Assembly (NCBI RefSeq): GCF_963678975.1
Contig: NC_089279.1
Coordinates: 27,266,004 to 27,330,003, forward strand
Length of the DNA: 64,000 bases
Reading direction: 5' to 3'
DNA from: Dysidea avara
Lineage: Eukaryota > Porifera > Demospongiae > Dictyoceratida > Dysideidae
The notes below the pieces were generated by a model. It was not told where the DNA came from, ran no database searches, and saw only the letters and a program-made list of their open reading frames with translations. Made by a program: the position numbers and the translations under genes. Below are positions 56,901-64,000 of this stretch, piece after piece (the first letter of the stretch is position 1; every line of letters begins with the position of its first letter).

Positions 56901-57497
56901 TAGCTAGGTCACAGATGTGTGATTCTGTACTCTTTCACATGCACAGCACTACAAGCTTCACTTACCACTCTTTCTCATTCCCACATCAATACATCTCTGC
57001 ATGCGACAGTGCTGACATTTATTTCTTGTATTCATATCAATTTCACAGCATTTGTTACCTCTACACGTATACTTTGCTTCTGCTCGAATACTTCTTCTGA
57101 AGAAACTCTTACATGCCTCACAGCTCATTACACCAAAGTGCATTCCTGAAGCGTTATCGTTGCATACCCTGCAAACCTGTAAATCTGAACTGAGTGCAGA
57201 TTTTGGAGGTGAGTTAGAGTTCTGGATTGAAGACCAAGATGGCAATGCTGGCTGCTGATTACTGTCAACACGGCTGTTCTCATATCCAGAAATGGAGTTA
57301 ATGTCTTGGCTCATGTATCGATCGCTGCAGTTAAACCCAACGTTTGGAAAATCAGTCAGCATCCCGTCACCACAAGGCTGATCGTCGTAACAACCAGTAA
57401 GAGCAGTGTCATCACTCCACTGAGATGCGTCTTTGTCATACGTGAATATATTGTTAGAGCTAGCTGATAAAAAGAAATCGGCAGACCTGGAGTTCAT
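53906..57497 (-). CDS. NR2-like nuclear receptor C
   Basis: Exons 57497-56966, 54883-54245 and 54150-53906, same phases and borders as A and B, giving 471 residues. DNA-binding domain: P-box CEACKS, five-residue second loop (C-RGNKC-C), CQHCRMQRC. Ligand-binding domain signature: SWAKKLPMFTQLPEDDQITL. Unlike A and B it ends DVALLELVSQSI, keeping the Glu of the AF-2 helix 12 that normally clamps coactivator LxxLL helices. It is the most divergent of the three, so the duplication giving A and B is the younger. Intron 1 (2.1 kb) contains a LINE fragment; intron 2 is 94 bases. Probably a ligand-responsive transcription factor, by family; ligand unknown. Confidence 0.88.
55276..55373 (+). repeat. 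Dispersed motif, two copies in receptor C intron
   Basis: TTTTAATAGAGCAGTCAGTGG at 55277-55297 and CTCTCTAATAGAATAGTCAC at 55356-55375, with a half copy (CAATAGAGCACTCAAATG) between. Confidence 0.65.
55770..56180 (-). pseudogene. LINE reverse transcriptase, N-terminal half, in receptor C intron
   Basis: Minus strand: LKRFWSRQDCTGISTLEHHA, FHFTFPKEVANQIAPALSVI, FQASLSQGAIYIPDIWKSAF and IVPLYKK, then, after a frame change, RDPANYNPVSL. These are the opening blocks of a LINE reverse transcriptase (..P.LT.IF..SL..G..P..WK.A.VVPL.KKG....NYRPISL). It breaks off before the catalytic box. Confidence 0.65.
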
Positions 57498-57542
57498 TTC
57501 TGCAGTCTGTACCTAGCTACGTGACTGAGTACGTGACCGACG

Positions 57543-57551
57543 CTTTTTATA
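57543..57551 (-). promoter_or_regulatory. TATA box of receptor C
   Basis: TATAAAAAG on the minus strand, 46 bases upstream of the ATG, similar spacing to receptor B. Confidence 0.6.
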
Positions 57552-57559
57552 CAATTTCA

Positions 57560-58450
57560 TGCGCATAACGGCGCGTGCACATCTAGCCGCATAGTTGCAG
57601 CGCGAAAACACACGATTATTCTAGACTCGAAGTTCATTGATTCTTTGTTGTTTTCTACGAACAGTAGGGATTCGTTTTCTTCAAGCAGTATTCAAGTTCG
57701 GGGGCGGATTGCTTTCTATGCTGTCAAGCTAGTTATATTTTGCTCCCTCGCTCACTTGCCCAGTAAATCTGGGTTAGCTACAGACCGCATCCGGTTCATG
57801 CCGCCTAAGTTACATCATAGATAATATACGCGCTGTATGCCATAGCCACAAGAGCCACAGCTTCCGAGGTAAATGAACAGGCTACATACACTGATGGTTT
57901 TGACTTCAATGTATGCATGGGAAAACCGTACAAAGCTAAGAACTAAGCTACAATGTATTTTACACATCCTCGATTGTACAGCACTTATAATTGTTTGGGC
58001 TTAATCAGCTTTGCTGTCTGCCTTCCCCCCCCAAATAAAATGACATTACTACTACCATGGATGCAATAGCTATCTCTTTATATGTATCAGATTATCTGTG
58101 TACTTATATACTGAGTCATTCATTCTGAACAGAATCATCTCGTCATTTATAAACATTTATCAACATTTATAACTTCCTAATCAGTTGTGTAATTTTTTCA
58201 CTGCTCATTGTCTTAATCACATGAAGCAGCAGATAACTTCCTTAAGGATAATAACTCACCTTCATATGATATAATATTAAAATCCTTACATCCTTACACT
58301 GTACAAATTTATGTAATAGTCATGTGCATATATATACTGTTTAACAGCTGTTTACATTAATCCCTCATCCATGTAAAAGGAATCGTCTTCATGTGTACTA
58401 CTTACTGCCTCCGAGCATCTGTAGTCACACATCATAAATGACAAACACGC
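57560..58450. other. Upstream of receptor C, no gene seen
   Basis: 57570-57620 is locally GC-rich with GCGC words and could be the 5' end of a plus-strand transcript. No open frame supports that. Confidence 0.35.
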
Positions 58451-58716
58451 ATACAGACTAAGCAATGTCACATACTTTCTGTATGAACTTCTGATCCACT
58501 GCTATTAAATTTTGTTGATCAAATGATGCCAGCTTCTTCTCAATCTCAATGCACTTTCTCATCTGAGTGGAACAAAATTGCATACTTGAAGTTTTGGGGA
58601 TGATTTATGGTATACTATGCAAGTTCAATGGTCCAACACCCTCGAAATGAAAAAAAGTTTAGCAAACCCAAATCTGAATTTTTTTTATTCTACGAAGATT
58701 CTAGCTGTAAGGTATA

Positions 58717-59004
58717 TTACAGGTTCTTGCAGTTGAATTTGTCACCTTTACAAATGACTTCGTCCCGTTTGCAGTAGTTTGTTGCTTTTGCATTAGAATT
58801 TGTCCCGTTTGCAATTGAATTGGACACTTTTGCATTAGAATTCGTCATGTCTGCACAAGAATTCGTCCAAACAAGATTAGCAGATGCAGTAAACACAAAA
58901 ACAAGATGTAGCAGCTGCTTCATGATCTTGTTGAAGCACAACTGTTGTAAAATCGCTTTGTAAGACAATAATTCTTCTGCTACAGCTTCTTCAACAACAC
59001 TCAT
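58717..59004 (-). CDS. Small open frame with heptad TNS repeats (left of pair)
   Basis: 95 codons. A hydrophobic segment (MKQLLHLVFVFTASANLVW, residues about 28-46) looks like a signal or membrane segment, then TNSNAKV SNSIANG TNSNAKA, then a Cys/Lys tail (CKRDEVICKGDKFNCK). The tail is the same DNA repeat read in another frame, so an indel has shifted it. No homology known. Confidence 0.25.
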   Translation of the reverse strand: MSVVEEAVAEELLSYKAILQQLCFNKIMKQLLHLVFVFTASANLVWTNSCADMTNSNAKVSNSIANGTNSNAKATNYCKRDEVICKGDKFNCKNL

Positions 59005-59330
59005 AATTGTGCTTCACCATTGGCAATGGGTGTGGTCACTCACAAACAAATTAATTAACTTGAATGATTACCAGCTCCAGTTACCCTGTAGTGTCTCAAG
59101 TGGTGTTCTCCATGGCAAAAATGATCCACCTTGTGATGAGCGGCTGGTTTATTGCAGTCAATGTAGTTATGACAATTTCTTGTGCAAATGCGATGAATTC
59201 TAGTGTAAAAGGGACGAATTCAATTGTAAAAGCAACAAATTCAATTGCAAACGGGACAAGTTCTACTTCAAAAGCAACTAACTCTACTGCAAACGGGACG
59301 AAATCAATTGTAAAGGCGACGATTCAATTG
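58720..59330. repeat. Two facing arrays of a 21-bp (seven-residue) repeat
   Basis: 58730-58860 (minus) and 59195-59335 (plus) carry the same 21-bp unit, AATTCAATTGCAAACGGGAC or variants, pointing away from a centre at about 59030. On each side the repeat is in an open frame that starts with a hydrophobic stretch: minus 59004-58717 and plus 59064-59489, both reading TNSIANG / TNSxxKA heptads with N-x-T sites. They lie in the last intron of the COPS3-like gene. Whether the frames are translated is unknown. Confidence 0.6.
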
Positions 59331-59489
59331 CAAAAAACATACAGCATGACAGATTACATAGTCATGCTGTATGTACTGTACTGTATAGTGGGGATTGTAA
59401 AGATTTGCATTCCCATCAAAAAGTCTATTGAAATTCAGCCTCACCTTCATGTGGCTGTATGGCTAACTTTTCTGAAGTCGTCACTTTAA
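59064..59489 (+). CDS. Small open frame with heptad TNS repeats (right of pair)
   Basis: 141 codons. A hydrophobic segment (HLVMSGWFIAVNVVMTISCA) is followed by five heptads (TNSIVKA TNSIANG TSSTSKA...) and a second hydrophobic stretch (YIVMLYVLYCIVGIVKICI). This would be a small glycosylated membrane protein if expressed. It is head-to-head with 59004-58717. Low confidence that it is a gene. Confidence 0.3.
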   Translation: MITSSSYPVVSQVVFSMAKMIHLVMSGWFIAVNVVMTISCANAMNSSVKGTNSIVKATNSIANGTSSTSKATNSTANGTKSIVKATIQLQKTYSMTDYIVMLYVLYCIVGIVKICIPIKKSIEIQPHLHVAVWLTFLKSSL

Positions 59490-61479
59490 TGATTTAGACA
59501 TACAATTAGTTTTAATGTCTGGTGTCATTCTTTCCTTTGATGCAGTATACACGGGTTCACTGGTCATAAACATGTTACAAGTACAAGAAAAAAAATGGAA
59601 GTATATTTATAGGTGTAAGCAACCTCCCTCGTTTCAATACATTTTATTTCTACAATCCCACTCATTTTTAAAATTCCTAATTTTCCCCTTTATACTTGCA
59701 ACACGAATAAATTCTGTTGTAGACATTGAGTGCAATAGAAACTAGCTGAAGTACGCAATGCAAATTTGTTATTAGAGCAGTCATGGCATTCCTGATGATG
59801 CCCATGTTTGTGTAGCATGTATTCAACTATGTTACGATGTGGCTATACCGTGTAGCACTTATTCTCACATTCTGAAATTAAAACAAACAAACAATTGTGC
59901 ATTTTCACTCAACATATTTCAGGAGATTAGTGGTCTCATTGTATTGACTGTGGATGGATGCTGATTCCTTGCATCCATTACCTGCTCCTGCAATTCGTTC
60001 TCTCCATATCAAAAGTACAATTAAAATTCATAATCATTGGTATAATATGCTTACTAGCACATCCCTACTACTCCATGCATAGACCTCCATAGTTGTTTGT
60101 CCCACTACACTGTATTAGACAATTTGTTTCTTAGGCTCCCTAAATACCTTATATAAGCACAGCCTTTTGTGGACATTCTCCAGTGTCAAATTGTAAACTC
60201 CCACTGAATAGATACTGCTTGCTTGTCCTGAACTCATTTGCTGCCTCGACACACTCACGTTGATGGTCACTTCTAGTTTAATGTGCAAGATTTGTGCTTC
60301 CGTGTAAGAGCAATGCTCTCTACGAACACTACATATGGCATTTACTTAGTTAAATGCTGTACCTAACATTGTTTCTGCAGCTACATTGTGCCCTCAAATA
60401 GTGGGTGCTATTGAATAGTATCTGCACCAAATTTGACACTAGGCTAATAGTAGCCACAGCATTTCACCAAGTAAATATGGCATGCCAGCAACTATTAAAT
60501 TCTATTCTCACTTCTTCATCGATATAATCTACCATCAGTGGTCCATTGTAGGTTGTCATGGAATGATACCATCCCATTACTATGGTCCATGGTTGTAAAA
60601 ATCAAGGAAACAGCCTTACAGTAGAAACCATACAAAGATTTCTTACCATCTCTAAATTGTACTTCTCTACCTGTCAGACATCTTGTAATTTTAACCTGCT
60701 AGTAATATGACAATGATAGTGTTTAAAATGTCTAAAGGAAAGAACTACTTGAACTCTAATTGTACTTGACATTTGATACCCACCTTAGTCAGCTTCTGAA
60801 CATTTCTATGGTATGGTGAAATCTTAGTTAGTGGCTCCGCATATTTATCAATCACTGCAGTCACCTTGCTCACTTCGTAACTTGAATAGACGTTATCAAT
60901 TCCATTACATCCCACAAAGAGGCTAAACAATGAGCACATACCGTACTGTATATTAGTAATGCCTGGAAAGGATAATTTTAACGGTGTGTTTGAAAATTCT
61001 CACAGTTGTCAAAATTTCCACCCGCCAAAAACCCTATCATAATTTTAAGCCGTCGTATGCATGAAAAGTTCTAATATCATTTTAAGTATTTATAGACAGC
61101 CTTTGTAGCTTTGCTAATGCCATCTCTATTTACTATTAAAATGTGAAATCTCACATAAATGTGTTATAAATTGCACATACTTCAAACAACAACAACACAC
61201 CTTTACATATCTGTCAACTATATGAGAGGTGTGTTTAATTTAGGAAGTGCAGGAACCTATGGGTGGCAGGTTACAAATAATACATAATGGTGTTTAGTTT
61301 ACTGTTGCATACCTTTCTTTGTTTAAGTAGTGATACCAGAACATATTTCTTGTAAGCTTCTAGCATGATGGCACTTATGGATGATGCAGGAGTAGAAAGA
61401 CACTGTGGTAGATAAATAGCAACATTGTATATAGCTCCATTACCATTCAAAATATAGTCAGCCAGTTTACCCAACTCAA

Positions 61480-62785
61480 CCCCACTATTTCAGGTGCGTA
61501 AACTGCTCTTGTAACCTTGGCAAACCATGTTCATGAATAGTACATTTGTGTAGATTGAAATGGCATGCAGTACAACCAACGTTTGCTTGAACATTAATAC
61601 AAATACATGTAGTAAAGGCTTCACAGAATCTACTGTTGTTGGTAAGATTATACCAAGCAAGGCTAACTTCACTGACCCTTCCAAAAATAATCATTAACGT
61701 TCTATTCTAGACCACCCTTATAAGGCTATGAACTTTGACACATTTTTAATGTTTGTACCATACTCCACATACTCTGGTTCATGCTGGGCATGTCTTTTCT
61801 GTTGCATGTGCAGTTTTCATGGTTTTGTGCACATGACTATTAAGCATTTGTGACATAGCCCACAGAAAGTACAAAGTTTCCTACAGTGCACAGTAATTGT
61901 AACCAATTAATTAACCTTTGACCCATATAATATTATCCACTTTACCTATAATGGTATTGGTTAGGTTTCCATGGCAGTACACCTACATCAAGTGGGCGTA
62001 TGTATAAACTTGGCTGAATGTGGGGGTGTCCGAGCATAATCTGGCTCTGTCGGCTCAAGATACTTTAATAGAGCATTCAACCACTACTCTAATATAACAG
62101 TCAGTTAGTCTAATACAGTGTAACTTTGACACCATGTTTTTCGGTACATACTTAAGAAGAAGCATCCATCATGGGCATCAAGGTCCTGGCTAAAAGTTAT
62201 TATTACAAAATATTGCTCATGTAATCGTGCTAGAACTTTATTAGAATGTGTCCATCACCATGTTTGAATGTGCAACCATATCATGTGATAAGGTACACAG
62301 ATCATCTATAGTTTACTGACTCCATTTGAATCTTGTAAACCATTAGAGCTTCAAACTATCTATCACAATGGCTTGGTGTATGGCTGCTATACATTAATAC
62401 AAATGGCCTGAAATGGGACCATGGACAAGCGTGATTATCAAGGTGTCCTTATTAGTGAGGTGTCCTGATTTCAGGATAAAAATACATATACTAGAGACCA
62501 TGGACAAATATACTAATATAACAGGAGAGAAACAAAGTTGATATCTGAGATTAACCCTTAAACCACATCAGTTTTATGTTTGAGTATCTGAGGAATCCCT
62601 CTTGATTTGTGATCAATTATGTAAGCAACATAGTTATAACGTATGCACCCTGGAGTGTGGTCTAGGTAGAGCTGAACATCTCCTTAGCATTCTGAGCTAA
62701 ATCTTTCCGGATATCCCATTCTCAATTATAAAAACGTTATACATTTGGAAACATGCTTGTGTTACTCATCAGAAACAAACATTAC
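61480..62785. other. Right spacer, no gene recognised
   Basis: Contains two motif copies at 62058-62106 (ACTTTAATAGAGCATTCA and ACTCTAATATAACAGTCAG). Short open frames at 61485-61694 (minus) show no domain and could be intron sequence of the COPS3-like gene. Confidence 0.4.
62058..62106 (+). repeat. Dispersed motif, direct pair
   Basis: TACTTTAATAGAGCATTCAA and TACTCTAATATAACAGTCAG, direct, about 30 bases apart, preceded by CTCAAGA. No TIR element recognised around them. Confidence 0.7.
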
Positions 62786-62789
62786 ATGG

Positions 62790-63041
62790 TATAATCTTGT
62801 GCCCAGACCCCACCCACTGCGTTGAGTAGGGTCTGGTGACTTACACTACGCTGCCATATTGTTTATGTATTTGTATCCATGGTTCCAGTCGGCCATCTTC
62901 ATCGTTCTAGCCTATCAAATCGCATTGTAGCTGAACTGAAGTGTCTGATTGGTCAGAGAAGAAAAATGGCATAGGACCCCAAACTCTACTGTTTGTCACC
63001 AGACCCTACTCAAAATGCAGTGGGTGGGGTTTGCACACGAG
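62790..63041. mobile_element. Foldback/TIR MITE TCTTGTGCCCAGACCCC
   Basis: Arms of about 45 bp (CCAGACCCCACCCACTGC.. GAGTAGGGTCTGGTGAC / GTCACCAGACCCTACTC.. GCAGTGGGTGGGG). I could not fix a target duplication. Non-coding. Confidence 0.7.
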
Positions 63042-63106
63042 ACTATTATTTGGTAAGGACGTCTGTAGCAATAATTAGATTGAAAGGAATTAAATTGCTT
63101 TAAGTA

Positions 63107-63197
63107 CAGTAGAACCTCTCTGTTACGGACAATTTGGTTCTTCTTTCACACGTAAGACTAAAATATTGTCCTTGTTGTGGTAAGAGTGGTTCCACTG
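63107..63197. mobile_element. Tiny pogo/Tigger-like MITE
   Basis: 91 bp with tips CAGTAGAACCTCTCT / GAGTGGTTCCACTG between TA dinucleotides (63105-63106, 63198-63199). CAGTRGAACC tips with TA targets are typical of pogo/Tigger (Tc1-mariner group). Confidence 0.7.
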
Positions 63198-63381
63198 TAT
63201 CCTGATGGCTCCCAGTTGTACAGCTCAGACAATAAGTATATGCAATAACAAGATCTTGTTTCAGCCTTCATAGACCACTTTATTTAATAAATTTTAATTA
63301 AAACCCTTCAAAGCCTGAATTAATCTTGAAAATGAAATAATGGTAAGTATTTACTGTAGGCAGAGCGCCAGGCTTCTATTA

Positions 63382-63822
63382 TGCACCTATCAATGTAATC
63401 CCTTACTACCACTAATACAGGCTGAGGTGGGGGAAGGTGGGGATTTGCATCATTGAAAATTGCAATTCCCCACCTACTAGCAATGCAAACCCCGACCAAG
63501 TCTCGACCTGCAAACCCTGGGAATACTGGGGTTAGGAGGGGATTTGTACTGTCGTGTGGCGTTCGTCTAGTGATGAGTTAGTTTGAGTGGATTCTAGTAT
63601 GAACGTAATAGCTAGCACCCGAGACCGAGACACTCCCTGACTCCTTCCTAAACTGAAAGCACACACCTTTGCTGTCTGAGTGAATTTCTTTAGTGAAGAC
63701 AAATCCCCACTATGTTGGGGAAATTTAGCGATCAATTCCCCCACCATCCCCGACCTTTCCCCACTCTCAGCCCGTATTAGTGGTAGTCGGGCATCACATT
63801 GCACTGATAGCCGATAGGTGCA
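63382..63822. mobile_element. TIR MITE TGCACCTATC, TTA target
   Basis: 441 bp with long inverted ends (TGCACCTATCAATGTAAT.. CTACCACTAATACAGGCTGAG / CTCAGCCCGTATTAGTGGTAG.. GATAGGTGCA), flanked by TTA (63379-63381, 63823-63825). A TTA duplication suggests PIF/Harbinger. The interior is rich in CCCCAC / GTGGGG. A 90-codon minus frame (63532-63804) shows no known domain. Confidence 0.75.
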
Positions 63823-64000
63823 TTAAATAACGGGATATTCTTATATATGAAACAAAACTTTATTTCAAGCACTACAAGAACATGTAAACAGTTTTATACA
63901 ACACTAAAGAGTACTTTTGATACGAATCGATGAACGGCAGACATCGTCTTCACCGGAACTGAACGGCGTTTTCATTGTTACGAGTTTACATTTAAAAATC

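Larger units (their letters stand above)
58458..61474 (-). pseudogene. COPS3: COP9 signalosome subunit 3, fragmentary and apparently damaged
   Basis: Minus-strand exons with GT/AG borders: to 61313 (SISAIMLEAYKKYVLVSL), to 60784 (VYSSYEVSKVTAVIDKYAE.. NVQKLTK), about 60600-60512 (GMVSFHDN.. YNGPLMVDYIDEE) and 58562-58458 (MRKCIEIEKKLASFDQQN.. QKFIQK, stop). The order and the strings match animal CSN3, a PCI-domain subunit of the COP9 signalosome that removes NEDD8 from cullins. Against function: expected stretches between AIYN and CLSTPA, after KYAEPLT and after LQDV are missing; a TGA lies in LQDV-stop-QVEKY (about 60675); and MVSFHDN and YNGPLM are in different frames. N-terminal exons were not found. 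Sequencing errors or a missed exon could explain part of this; a diverged live gene remains possible. Confidence 0.6.

Overview
The window looks like nuclear DNA of a sponge, most likely a demosponge. It is AT-rich. Genes are split by introns, some only 50-62 bases long. It carries the beta-helix 'FxGNSxVxFxxNxAxxGGAVY' repeat family that is abundant in sponge genomes, and NR2-like nuclear receptors of the kind known from sponges. Everything here was read by eye; no searches were run.

Layout. Bases 1-5000 (minus) hold a decayed beta-helix repeat (PMP-like) gene, with two hAT-type MITEs inserted in it and a local tandem duplication. About 7100-9460 (plus) holds short exons of an unrecognised coiled-coil protein. 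11454-14286 (minus) is a two-exon PP2C-family phosphatase resembling PPM1D; its intron contains a perfect 41-bp-arm palindrome. The core of the window is a tandem family of three nuclear receptor genes, all minus strand and all with the same three-exon plan (exon 1 = N-terminus plus zinc-finger domain; exons 2-3 = ligand-binding domain). Receptor A is 38030->16080, B is 49554->45038 and C is 57497->53906. A and B belong to one segmental duplication. Their intron 1 is alignable at both ends, but it is about 3.1 kb in B and about 20.5 kb in A. The extra DNA in A is a pile of mobile elements: a three-level nest of TIR elements, a LINE tail, a doublet of tRNA-derived SINEs, a P-element-like transposase pseudogene, a minisatellite, a 160-bp inverted repeat and a complete but broken Ty3/gypsy element (29020-34131). 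58458-61474 (minus) carries recognisable but apparently damaged pieces of COPS3. The right end holds further small TIR elements.

Mobile DNA dominates. Several insertions can be called exactly, because their target-site duplications are intact or because receptor B preserves the empty site. Many of the hAT-like MITEs are built from dozens of copies of one family-specific short word.

The most unusual signal is a ~20-bp sequence (core CTCTAATAGAACAGTCA). It occurs at more than a dozen places, both inside unrelated MITE families, where it forms palindromes, and alone. It also seems to be related to the unit of the 31-bp minisatellite at 28.2 kb.
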